Below are positions 7,571 through 14,969 of a DNA stretch of 35,133 nt, in pieces. The DNA lies in NCBI GenBank assembly GCA_964458015.1, contig CAYWGR010000035.1, forward strand, positions 1 through 35,133. The letters run 5' to 3'. This stretch comes from CAYWGR01 sp964458015. GTDB taxonomy: Bacteria; Planctomycetota; Planctomycetia; Pirellulales; Thermoguttaceae. Under the pieces are notes generated by a model. The model worked only from the letters and a program-made list of their open reading frames with translations, did not search any database and was not told the DNA's origin. The translations under genes were made by a program, and so were the position numbers. Every line of letters starts with the position of its first letter. Position 1 is the first letter of the stretch.

Positions 7571-8866
7571 ATGGCTCTGCGATTAGAAGTCCTTCAGTTT
7601 TTCGATGAGACCAACCAGTCGATCGTTCACCGTATTCCTGAAGAGGGCTCGACCGACATCAAGATCGGCGCCCAACTCATCGTGCAGGAAAACCAAGAGG
7701 CCGTGTTCTTCCGCAGCGGTAAAGCCCTCGACACCTTCGGCCCCGGCCGCTATACCCTGGTAACGGCCAACGTGCCGATCCTCACGCGGTTACTTACGAT
7801 TCCCTGGGAAAAATCACCCTTCCAGGCTCAGGTCTACTTCATAGGCAAGCAGACTTTCATCGACCAAAAATGGGGCACCTTGCAGCCGATCGTCTTCCGC
7901 GACCCCGATTTCGGCATGGTTCGCCTCCGAAGCTTCGGCAAATACTCCTTCCGCGTGGCTGAAACGCAAAAACTGGTCGATACCCTCGTCGGCACCCAAG
8001 GCAAATACACCACCGAAGCCGTCGCATCCTACCTGAAGGACTTGATCGTCGCCCGCTTGATGGATCTCTTGGGCACGCAAAAAATCAGCCTACTCGACCT
8101 CCCCTCCAAATACGACGAAGTAGCCGCCGAAACCAAAACCAAACTGGCTGCGGAATTCACTCAATACGGGCTGGAACTCGTCGATTTCTTCATCAACGGC
8201 ATCACCCCGCCCGAGGAAGTCCAAAAAGCCATCGATTCCCGCAGCTCGATGGGCGCGGTCGGCGACCTGAACGCCTTCATGAAATTCCAAGCCGCCAACA
8301 GCATGGCCAAACTGGCCGAACAAGGCGGCGGAGCCAACGGCGGCATGGCTGGCGGAGCGATGGGCATGGGCATGGGCGCCGGCTTCGGCATGATGATGCC
8401 CGGCATGATCCAACAAGCAATGGCCGCAACTAACGCCCCCGCTGCGGCCCCCGTCGCAACAGTCGATCCCAAAGCGATGGTGCGCACCATTGCTACGGCC
8501 GCAGGCTATGCCGTCACCGAATCCGGCAACACGCTGCAAATCTCCGTCCCCACCGGCGCACTGCGTAAACAAGTGGTCAATGTTGAAGTCGGCGCACCCG
8601 ACCAAACCGGCCATGCCGCGCTCAGTTACTGGTCGGTCTGCGGCCCTTATGATGAGAAAAACGCCGCCGAACTACTGCGTTTCAACGCCGGCGTGTTGCA
8701 CGGAGCATTCGCCGTGAGAAAAGTCGGCGCAGCCGAGATGGTCGTCCTGCAAGCCAACCAAGCCGCCGAGGCCGTCAACCCGCTCAGCATCAGCCAAGTG
8801 TTATCCGCCATCGCCTGGCAAGCCGATCAAGCCGAACAAAAAATCATCGGCAGCGATACCAACTAA
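7571..8866 (+). CDS. SPFH-domain protein (YdjI/virion-core-like) with C-terminal chaperone-like domain
   Basis: A 431-aa protein starting MALRLEVLQFFDET. Residues about 15-225 form an SPFH (stomatin/prohibitin-like) domain: IGAQLIVQENQEAVFFRSGKA is the typical opening, then FGPGRYTLVTANVP, and FTQYGLELVDFFINGITPPEEV closes it, as in bacterial YdjI-type proteins that scaffold membrane patches. A Gly/Met-rich linker follows (about 248-285). Where relatives often have a zinc ribbon, the last 110 residues end in AAELLRFNAGVLHGAFAVRK, then a VLQANQAAE segment and SQVLSAIAWQADQAEQKI, a pattern like the YbjN/CesT type III chaperone fold. There is no transmembrane helix. The fused C-terminal domain is inferred from pattern alone. 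Confidence 0.87.
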   Translation: MALRLEVLQFFDETNQSIVHRIPEEGSTDIKIGAQLIVQENQEAVFFRSGKALDTFGPGRYTLVTANVPILTRLLTIPWEKSPFQAQVYFIGKQTFIDQKWGTLQPIVFRDPDFGMVRLRSFGKYSFRVAETQKLVDTLVGTQGKYTTEAVASYLKDLIVARLMDLLGTQKISLLDLPSKYDEVAAETKTKLAAEFTQYGLELVDFFINGITPPEEVQKAIDSRSSMGAVGDLNAFMKFQAANSMAKLAEQGGGANGGMAGGAMGMGMGAGFGMMMPGMIQQAMAATNAPAAAPVATVDPKAMVRTIATAAGYAVTESGNTLQISVPTGALRKQVVNVEVGAPDQTGHAALSYWSVCGPYDEKNAAELLRFNAGVLHGAFAVRKVGAAEMVVLQANQAAEAVNPLSISQVLSAIAWQADQAEQKIIGSDTN

Positions 8867-8894
8867 GACTCCCACTCCTTTGCTCCCGTACAAC

Positions 8895-8915
8895 AAAGCC
8901 GCTTGCGGCTTCGCA
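8895..8915. repeat. Dispersed repeat, AGCCGCTTGCGGCTTCGCA, copy 1
   Basis: A 21-bp sequence identical to 21040-21060. Its first part, AAGCCGCTTGCGGCTT, is itself palindromic. The stem at 21934-21977 is a related version. Confidence 0.8.
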
Positions 8916-8921
8916 AAACCT

Positions 8922-8963
8922 CCCCTCGCCCGCTTTTCGGGAGAGGGGCCGAGGGTGAGGGCA
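8922..8963. repeat. Hairpin repeat, CCCCTCGCCCG family, copy 1
   Basis: CCCCTCGCCCG (8922-8932), loop CTTTT, then CGGGAGAGGGG (8938-8948), an 11-bp stem with one mismatch, followed by CCGAGGGTGAGGGC. A shorter relative ending in GTCAGGGTGAGGGC is at 28395-28428. From memory, similar sequences are widespread between genes in many bacteria. Confidence 0.7.
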
Positions 8964-9275
8964 GCAGGTATCGTCACTTTAGGTTGCAGGCCATCGTAAC
9001 TCATTGCATGGCGCATCACAAAAGTGATGCATATTTCTTACAAAACATCCGATCCGCGAAATAACGTATAATAGAAGAATGTTACCGCTGAGGACGCGAA
9101 ATACGTGAAGAAAACACTTTGATTTGCACGGATATGTAAACTGTATTCCTAACTCCATAGATCGTGAAGTTTTTAACAAAGTCTAGCGACCAACGGGAGC
9201 GAATCGAAGCCGACCGAGCGGTAGCTCGTATTGGTTGGCGGCCCTGCCGCCCTGTGAACAACGACATTTCCAAAC

Positions 9276-9305
9276 ATCCGTGTTTATCTGTGTCTATCTG
9301 TGGTT
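9276..9305. repeat. Three tandem decamers upstream of DUF1570 gene
   Basis: ATCCGTGTTT, ATCTGTGTCT and ATCTGTGGTT, an exact 10-nt period ending five bases before ATG 9311. There is no Shine-Dalgarno sequence between the tract and the start codon. Confidence 0.8.
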
Positions 9306-9310
9306 CCAAA

Positions 9311-10474
9311 ATGCCTTCTCTGCGATCTCGGCCATTTCATCGCATGATCTTCGTTGCGTTCGTTCTTCTGGGAGGAGTTTTCTTCCCCGCTTCACTCTCC
9401 GCGATGGACCAACTAACGCTCAAGCGTGACGGCAAAACGGTGGAAGTCGCCGGCCGCGTGTTGGTTACTGCCCAAGACGGCGGACTGCTGCTTTTGGCGC
9501 GTGATGGCCAGCTATGGTTGATTCCGCCCGAGGAACAAGTTGAACGCACAACCGACGCCGCGTCCTTCGCTCCGCTTTCGCGCGAAGAGATGACCAAACA
9601 AATCTTGGCCGAGCTGCCACAAGGTTTCAAAGTACATTCGACGACGCACTATCTGATTTTCTACGACACCTCGCTTTCCTACGCTCAATGGTGCGGCTCG
9701 CTATTTGAGCGGCTCTACATGGCGTTCACGAATCTTTGGACCCGCAAGGGCTTTGAACTAAAAGAGCCTGAATTCCCCCTGGTGGCAATCGTTTTTGCCG
9801 ACAAGAGATCGTACCTGAAATACTCCCAACCGGAATTGGGCGACGCAGGCAAGTCGATCATCGGTTACTTCGGCCTGACCTCGAACCGCATGACGATGTA
9901 CGACCTCACCGGCGTGGAAGCACAAGGACACGGCCGCGTTTCAACGGCGGCCCAGATCAACCAAATCCTGACCCAGCCCGAGGCTCTCCGCACCGTCTCG
10001 ACGATTGTCCACGAAGCCACACACCAAATCGCATTCAACTGCGGCCTGCACACCCGGCTGAGCGATTGCCCTCGCTGGTTCAGCGAAGGGATCGCCGAGT
10101 ATTTCGAAACGCCCGACTTGCGCAGCGCCAAAGGGTGGAGCGGCATCGGCAGCGTCAATCGCGCCCGGGTCGATCAGTTCCAAAAATATCTTCCCGACCG
10201 GCCTGACAATTCGCTGGAAACGCTGATCCGCGACGATCGGCGATTCACCAACCCCAAAAAGGCGTTAGACGCCTACGCCGAAGCCTGGGCACTCACGTAT
10301 TTCCTGATGCGTCAGCACCCCAAGGAATATGTGGCCTACTTACGGATGCTTTCGACCAAAAAGCCCTTAATGCCCGACACCCCCGAGCGAAGGGTAGACG
10401 ATTTTCGCCAAGCCTTTGGCGATCTTGCCCAGCTTAACACGAAATTTTTACGTTTTATGAATGGAGTCCGGTAG
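9311..10474 (+). CDS. DUF1570 family exported metalloprotease-like protein
   Basis: A 387-aa protein from ATG 9311. MPSLRSRPFHR followed by a hydrophobic stretch to FPASLSA is a signal peptide (about 1-31). The catalytic signature of zinc gluzincin peptidases is present: HEATHQ (His234, Glu235, His238), then WFSEGIAEYFE with Glu259/Glu263 as candidate third ligand. The FKVHSTTHYLIFYDTS segment before it is typical of DUF1570. The frame extends to 9164, but those 49 residues would precede and spoil the signal peptide. Substrate unknown; periplasmic or envelope location inferred. Planctomycetes carry several such genes. Confidence 0.88.
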   Translation: MPSLRSRPFHRMIFVAFVLLGGVFFPASLSAMDQLTLKRDGKTVEVAGRVLVTAQDGGLLLLARDGQLWLIPPEEQVERTTDAASFAPLSREEMTKQILAELPQGFKVHSTTHYLIFYDTSLSYAQWCGSLFERLYMAFTNLWTRKGFELKEPEFPLVAIVFADKRSYLKYSQPELGDAGKSIIGYFGLTSNRMTMYDLTGVEAQGHGRVSTAAQINQILTQPEALRTVSTIVHEATHQIAFNCGLHTRLSDCPRWFSEGIAEYFETPDLRSAKGWSGIGSVNRARVDQFQKYLPDRPDNSLETLIRDDRRFTNPKKALDAYAEAWALTYFLMRQHPKEYVAYLRMLSTKKPLMPDTPERRVDDFRQAFGDLAQLNTKFLRFMNGVR

Positions 10475-10854
10475 AACACCGATGTTGGAGTAGTCGTAAA
10501 CAATATGGCTGGCTGGCAATAACCATTTTGCGAGCCCGCCGTACTATTAACGCTTCCAATAATAAGGGTGCGGCAATTTTTCCTGGCGGTTTTGTCATTC
10601 TGAGCGGAGCGAAGAATCTCCGTGATTCCGGCAAGATTCTTCGCTCCGCTCAGAATGACTATTTGCCATAATTTTTTGTCAGGCCCTAATTGAGTTCCAG
10701 CTTGTATTTTCTCCTTTGTTTTGGTAAATTGGGTGACATAGCAACTGACCTCTCGTGGTGCATACCGCCCAGCAGCGTCTCTTGCAGAACACACACCTTG
10801 TGTTTCTCCCTCCACATTCCGTTTCATTCTCTCACTTGAAAAGGATCTCCGCTT
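10475..10854. other. Intergenic gap, 380 bp
   Basis: Contains the hairpin element at 10594-10659 and the leader of the oxidoreductase gene. The last 170 bp are T- and C-rich, with AAGGA at 10841-10845 as ribosome site. No further gene is seen, and no promoter can be chosen with confidence. Confidence 0.6.
10594..10659 (+). repeat. Hairpin repeat element, copy 2 (GTCATTCTGAGC family)
   Basis: The left arm (10594-10620) and right arm (10634-10659) are complementary over about 26 bp, including the GGAGC/GCTCC block missing from one arm of copy 1. The loop reads CGTGATTCCGGCA. It is in the opposite orientation to copy 1 at 4372-4432. Confidence 0.88.
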
Positions 10855-12180
10855 ATGACGCAGCGACCTTCGGCCGTTTCTTCGTCTCACTCCAACCGAC
10901 GCGATTTTCTGAAAACCACCTCGGCCCTGGCTGCGGCGGGTGCCTTGGCCGGCAATTTGTCGATCGGCCGCTCGGCCCATGCCGCCGGTGACGACCTTCT
11001 GAAAATCGGTTTGATTGGTTGCGGCGGACGTGGTACCGGCGCCGCCATGAATGCCTTGGGCGCCGACAAGAATTGCAAACTCGTTGCCATGGCCGACGCC
11101 TTCGGCGACCGCTTGCAAGGCAGCTTGGACGCCATCAAGAAGGCAGCTCCCGACAAAGTGGCTGTCCAGCCGGACCACTGCTTTGTGGGCCTGGATGCCG
11201 GTCAGAAGTTGATCGACAGCGGCGTTGACGTAGTTCTGCTGTGCGAGCCGCCTCACTTCCGCCCGATCCACCTGAAGGCCGCCATTGCCGCCGGCAAGCA
11301 CGTCTTCGCCGAAAAGCCCGTCGCAGTCGATCCCACCGGCGTTCGCAGCGTATTGGCTTCCGCCGAAGAGGCCAAGAAGAAGAATCTGAACCTCGTCGCC
11401 GGCTTGTGCTGGCGCTATGATTCCGGCGTTCGCGAAACAATGAAGCGCGTTCTCGACGGCGCGATCGGCGACATCCACACGATTCAAGAAACCTACCTAA
11501 CCGGCGAGCTCTGGGAACGCCCCCGACAGCCTGACTGGACCGAAATGACGTTCCAGTTGCGAAACTGGTACTATTTCACATGGCTCTCCGGCGATTTCAA
11601 CAACGAACAGCACGTGCATAGCCTCGACAAAGCGGCCTGGGCCATGCACGACGAACCGCCCGTGCGAGCTTGGGGCGTGGGCGGACGCCAAGTCCGCACC
11701 GCTTCGAAGTTCGGAAATATCTTCGACCACCACGCCGTGGTATACGAATACAAAAACGGCACGCACGTCTACTCGTTCTGCCGTCAAACGGCCGGCTGCT
11801 ACGGCGATTGCTCCGACAATTTCGTCGGCACCAAGGGACGAGCGAATATCATCCCACACAACAAGATCGAGGGCGAAAATCCCTGGCAATATAAAGGCCC
11901 CAAGCCGAGCATGTACGACGTCGAGCACCAAGAGCTGTTCGCCGCCATTCGCTCGGGCAAGACGATCAACAACGGCGTGTATCTGGCCCGCAGCACGATG
12001 CTGGCCGTTCTGGGCCGCATGGTCAACTACACCGGCCAAACGCTGACGTGGGATCAAGCCATCAACTCGCAAGAACTCCTAGCGCCGGCCGCGTACACCT
12101 TCGACGCCGTGCCGCCGATTCTTCCCGACAAGGATGGCCAATATCCCATCGCCGTGCCGGGCAAGACGCAGATCGTTTAG
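10855..12180 (+). CDS. Tat-exported Gfo/Idh/MocA family oxidoreductase
   Basis: A 441-aa NAD(P)-dependent sugar or polyol dehydrogenase-like protein. It begins with a twin-arginine signal (NRRDFLK, Arg15-Arg16, Ala/Gly-rich h-region, AHA cleavage site near residue 43), so it is folded with cofactor and then exported. The Rossmann fold starts at KIGLIGCGGRGTGA (50-63); the family motif AEKPVAV (Glu153-Lys154-Pro155) is intact; LCWRYDSG, GDFNNEQHVHSLDKA and FDHHAVVYEY form the C-terminal substrate domain. Planctomycetes have many such paralogues. AAGGA lies 9 nt before the ATG. A terminator at 12213-12248 ends the transcript; the gene is alone. Substrate cannot be told from sequence. Confidence 0.93.
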   Translation: MTQRPSAVSSSHSNRRDFLKTTSALAAAGALAGNLSIGRSAHAAGDDLLKIGLIGCGGRGTGAAMNALGADKNCKLVAMADAFGDRLQGSLDAIKKAAPDKVAVQPDHCFVGLDAGQKLIDSGVDVVLLCEPPHFRPIHLKAAIAAGKHVFAEKPVAVDPTGVRSVLASAEEAKKKNLNLVAGLCWRYDSGVRETMKRVLDGAIGDIHTIQETYLTGELWERPRQPDWTEMTFQLRNWYYFTWLSGDFNNEQHVHSLDKAAWAMHDEPPVRAWGVGGRQVRTASKFGNIFDHHAVVYEYKNGTHVYSFCRQTAGCYGDCSDNFVGTKGRANIIPHNKIEGENPWQYKGPKPSMYDVEHQELFAAIRSGKTINNGVYLARSTMLAVLGRMVNYTGQTLTWDQAINSQELLAPAAYTFDAVPPILPDKDGQYPIAVPGKTQIV

Positions 12181-12212
12181 TTAGCGCGATACATTGCGTT
12201 TAACGCAGAAGT

Positions 12213-12248
12213 AAAACGCCGAGGGCGAACAGCCTTCGGCGTTTTTTT
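12213..12248 (+). terminator. Rho-independent terminator, probably bidirectional
   Basis: AAAACGCCGA (12213-12222) pairs with TCGGCGTTTT (12236-12245), followed by further T residues to 12248. It ends the oxidoreductase transcript. Read on the minus strand it also ends in TTTT, and the stop codon of the convergent LysM gene lies in the T-run. Confidence 0.88.
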
Positions 12249-12801
12249 ATGGATGGATCTTTGCCGGAATCTTCAGCTCAATGCCAATCGGCAACAGCTT
12301 GGGATCCGAAAGCGATTCCCGATTTGCCGCTAGAATTTCATCGGCCCGGGCCGACGTACCGAGATATCGCTCGGCCAGCGATTCCAACGTGTCGCCGTCC
12401 GCGACGCGATGCGTTTGTGCCGCACGATCCGCCATCGCCGCGACCGGCATCATCCGATCCATGGGCATACCCCAATGCACGCTAGGCGGCGGCTCAGTCT
12501 CCGGATACTTGGGCGAAAGAGCCGGCGGCGGTTCCTGACGATCCGACGGCGTAACCACAATCATCGGTCGAACCCCATTCGGAGACTCCCCAAGGTTGAT
12601 CGCCGTTTGGTCAACACCATGCCGGTGTTCGCCCAGCGGCCGCTTGTTGGCACGGACATGCAACAACGTCGTTTCTTTTTTGACGCTGGCCGCAGGAGCA
12701 ACCTCTTTCTGGGACGAATCGGATCGAAACAGCAGCGCCGCGCATACCCCCCCCATGAGCACGCACAACGCTAAGGCGATTTTTACGGCCGGATCCATCA
12801 T
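12247..12801 (-). CDS. LysM-domain membrane protein
   Basis: A 184-aa protein from ATG 12801. An N-terminal membrane helix (VKIALALCVLMGGVCAALLF) is followed by a long Pro/Glu-rich linker and a C-terminal LysM domain of about 50 residues: THRVADGDTLESLAERYLG, then a DEILAANRE segment and PKLLPIGIELKIPA. LysM binds GlcNAc-containing glycans such as peptidoglycan, so this is likely anchored in the inner membrane with the domain reaching the cell wall. The start is chosen because GGAGGG lies 12 nt upstream; an upstream in-frame ATG at 12837 would put that ribosome site inside the gene. It is convergent with the oxidoreductase gene. Confidence 0.85.
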   Translation of the reverse strand: MMDPAVKIALALCVLMGGVCAALLFRSDSSQKEVAPAASVKKETTLLHVRANKRPLGEHRHGVDQTAINLGESPNGVRPMIVVTPSDRQEPPPALSPKYPETEPPPSVHWGMPMDRMMPVAAMADRAAQTHRVADGDTLESLAERYLGTSARADEILAANRESLSDPKLLPIGIELKIPAKIHP

Positions 12802-13014
12802 TACCCAACATCTCCCTCCTTCAGATATCGGGGCCATTTGCCGGAATTTGCAACAAACATCAGCGACTTTATCGCTTCACTCCCTTTCCCGTTACACTCC
12901 TACCGACTCTGGCGAAGATGCCGATTTAGCAGCCGAATAGACTTTTGCGTGCAACCCCTTTATTCAAATTATTCAATCCGAAACAACATCTCGAATACAA
13001 CAAATCTCCTCGCA

Positions 13015-13083
13015 CTCTCCCTTTCCCTTTTCCCCCTTTTCCTTTTCCCGCCTGCCTACACCTCCGCCTTCTCTTTCTTTTTC
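13015..13083. repeat. Polypyrimidine tract with TGCCTACACCT
   Basis: About 69 bp almost without purines on the plus strand. TGCCTACACCT (13053-13063), an 11-mer inside it, also follows the pyrimidine arm of the nadK hairpin (3314-3324), so the two are related dispersed sequences. Long mirror-like pyrimidine runs can form triplex DNA; that is only a possibility here. Confidence 0.65.
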
Positions 13084-13087
13084 CAAA

Positions 13088-13120
13088 CAAAAAGCCCGCA
13101 GGATTGAAGTCCCACGGGCT
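13088..13120 (-). terminator. Terminator of the NCS1 permease gene
   Basis: On the minus strand AGCCCG (13120-13115) pairs with CGGGCT (13098-13093), extended by two G-T wobble pairs and three further pairs, around a CTTCAA loop, then TTTTT and TTT. It starts 33 bp after the permease stop. Confidence 0.85.
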
Positions 13121-13152
13121 GATGGAATCCATCGATGGTTCAAAACAAACAA

Positions 13153-14691
13153 CTACAGAGCCGCCGGCGGCATCTCCAACTTACGGGTCCGAAGACCGAT
13201 GACCGACAGCACGAGATAAAGCACGAATCCCACAATAAATGCCGACATCGGCGGCACGGGAACGTAGTTTTCCCACTCCTGAAGATTGGGAAATGCACCG
13301 AGCACGCATTCCCACTTCCGCGCAAGAGCGGTGCCCACAAACAGGTTGAACGACCCCACGAGGAAGCCAAAGAACCAAGACAACCAACCGGCCGGATTAA
13401 ACCCAGCCCGCGGCCCTGACCACTTGCGGCCCGCCAACAGGAAATCGGCCAAAATTGCGCCGCAAATCGGACCGAACGAAGCGCCGATCACGACGAACAC
13501 GCCAACCACGTCGCCGGCTTTTCCACTGATCGCCAAAAAGACGGAAACCAACGTGCCGATACCGACCGAAATAAACGGATTCACCTTCGGCATCGTCGTC
13601 TTGAAACTGTTCGCGGCAATCAAGGCCGAGAAACACGCACCCGGGAAGGCCGAGATCGCCAATCCGATCATGGCGATATTCGCGAAGGTCTTGCCCAAAA
13701 TGTCAGGCATTAGCTGCACGGGATTCAGGATACCAAGGTGGGCCTGCGGGATCATGTCTTCGCAACCATACGCGCCGACAATGATCAGAATAACGGCCTC
13801 GCCCGTCAAAACCGTCGGTAAAACAAGCCCCGCAAGACCGCCGATATGCACGTCCTCCTCATTGCGGCTGCCCATGGCAATATCCGCGCCGGCAGCGCCC
13901 GCCGTCGCAAAGAAACCGATAATGTACGTGCAAAGATAGCTGATCACGCCCCATTTGCCGAGAATCTTGCCCCAAGGATCAGGCTGCTCGGCAATAGCGG
14001 CCTCGGCATTGGCAGGCTGCTGTGCTTCAACAGCGGCAGCGGCTTGCGGAACCTCGACCATCTTTTCCAACTTGAATGTTCGCAAACCGGGGAACGTAAC
14101 AGCCAACATAATCAAAATAACAACCACGGGAATCAACGGCAAATACGTCGCAATACGAGCTACGTATTGAATGCCTTTCAAACCGACAAACGCCGCACCG
14201 ACCGCCCAAACCGTGGCGATGATGCCGTAGGCCATGCCGGGTATCTCCACCATATCCGCGCCCGTCGGCCCTTTCACCATTCCTAGATCGAAGCACGTAC
14301 ACAAAATCGTGGCCGTACCCCACGCATTCACTCCCAACCATCCGAATTGCAAAATGCCCATCAAAAAGCCAGGCATGATCAATCCGCCAGTCACGCCGTA
14401 GGTCGATGTCCCCACGACATATAGCGGCAAGCCCGTTTTCGCGCCCAACATGGCCGGCGCCATGTAGAACAGAAAATGGCAAATCACCGCGGCAATAATC
14501 AGACCGAGAAAAGCCGGCCCAATGCCCGCGGTAATAATACCGCCGGGCGTGCCCGTCTTGCTCAAGTCCTGCCAAAACACAAACCACAACATGATGCCCG
14601 CATACGTGGGCGCAATCGTTTTGTACCAAGGGGCACGGTTGGCCCACGGCACCGGTTTCGCCTCGGCCACATAGGACGGCAAACTCGACAT
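13153..14691 (-). CDS. NCS1-family permease (purine/cytosine permease-like)
   Basis: A 512-aa inner-membrane protein with about 12 hydrophobic segments, the size and pattern of the nucleobase-cation-symport-1 family (CodB, Mhp1). The first helix region (IAPTYAGIMLWFVFWQDL), GTSTYGVTGGLIMPG and SRNEEDVHIGGLAG, together with conserved Gly/Pro positions, support the family; substrate (cytosine, purine, hydantoin or vitamin) cannot be decided. Residues about 211-239, between the fifth/sixth and next helices, form an Ala/Gln/Glu-rich loop longer than usual. GGAGGG lies 5 nt before the ATG. It has its own terminator and appears monocistronic. No purine or thiamine riboswitch was recognised in the leader. 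Confidence 0.88.
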   Translation of the reverse strand: MSSLPSYVAEAKPVPWANRAPWYKTIAPTYAGIMLWFVFWQDLSKTGTPGGIITAGIGPAFLGLIIAAVICHFLFYMAPAMLGAKTGLPLYVVGTSTYGVTGGLIMPGFLMGILQFGWLGVNAWGTATILCTCFDLGMVKGPTGADMVEIPGMAYGIIATVWAVGAAFVGLKGIQYVARIATYLPLIPVVVILIMLAVTFPGLRTFKLEKMVEVPQAAAAVEAQQPANAEAAIAEQPDPWGKILGKWGVISYLCTYIIGFFATAGAAGADIAMGSRNEEDVHIGGLAGLVLPTVLTGEAVILIIVGAYGCEDMIPQAHLGILNPVQLMPDILGKTFANIAMIGLAISAFPGACFSALIAANSFKTTMPKVNPFISVGIGTLVSVFLAISGKAGDVVGVFVVIGASFGPICGAILADFLLAGRKWSGPRAGFNPAGWLSWFFGFLVGSFNLFVGTALARKWECVLGAFPNLQEWENYVPVPPMSAFIVGFVLYLVLSVIGLRTRKLEMPPAAL

Positions 14692-14905
14692 AAGCTCCCT
14701 CCTCTACGTTAAAATGAGACCCGCCTTGCCCGGCAATCCGTCTAACGCTCTCACGCCGACATTTTCGTCAGGCTACGGAATAAAAGTATACAAGCTACCC
14801 CACGGAAGTAAATCAACAAACAGCCCCCGTTTCGGGCCGGTTGAAATTACACCGAGAAACTCTCCGCAAAGACGGCAAACTGCCCAACCACCAGCTAAAT
14901 TTGCC

Positions 14906-14935
14906 TTGACCGCCCAAGGCTCCCTAGAGTACCAT
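14906..14935 (+). promoter_or_regulatory. Possible sigma-70-type promoter for the GT39-like gene
   Basis: TTGACC (14906-14911), 18 bp, then TACCAT (14930-14935), 34 bp before ATG 14970. It lies in the divergent 278-bp gap shared with the permease leader. Found by eye only. Confidence 0.35.
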
Positions 14936-14969
14936 ACCCTGCCCATTTTCTCAAGCGGAAGGTCCAACT

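Larger units (their letters stand above)
8867..9310. other. Intergenic gap, 444 bp, repeat-rich
   Basis: Holds the AGCCGC-type repeat (8895-8915), a GC-rich hairpin (8922-8948) and three decamers (9276-9305). A lone TATAAT at 9067-9072 could be a -10 box for the DUF1570 gene, but no -35 lies at proper distance. The reading frame of the next gene is open back to ATG 9164, but that extension is poorly protein-like and runs through the decamer repeat. Confidence 0.6.
12802..13152. other. Intergenic gap, 351 bp
   Basis: The leader of the LysM gene (minus strand), a pyrimidine tract at 13015-13083, and the terminator of the permease gene at 13088-13120. Nothing else is recognised. Confidence 0.6.

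Noticed and set aside
9164..9310. Earlier start for the DUF1570 gene
   Set aside because: The extension would bury the signal peptide and translate the decamer repeat; no ribosome site lies before 9164.
12640..12665. Sigma-54 promoter-like sequence (TGGCACG, four bases, TGCAA)
   Set aside because: It lies inside the LysM gene on the antisense strand with no gene starting downstream on that strand.
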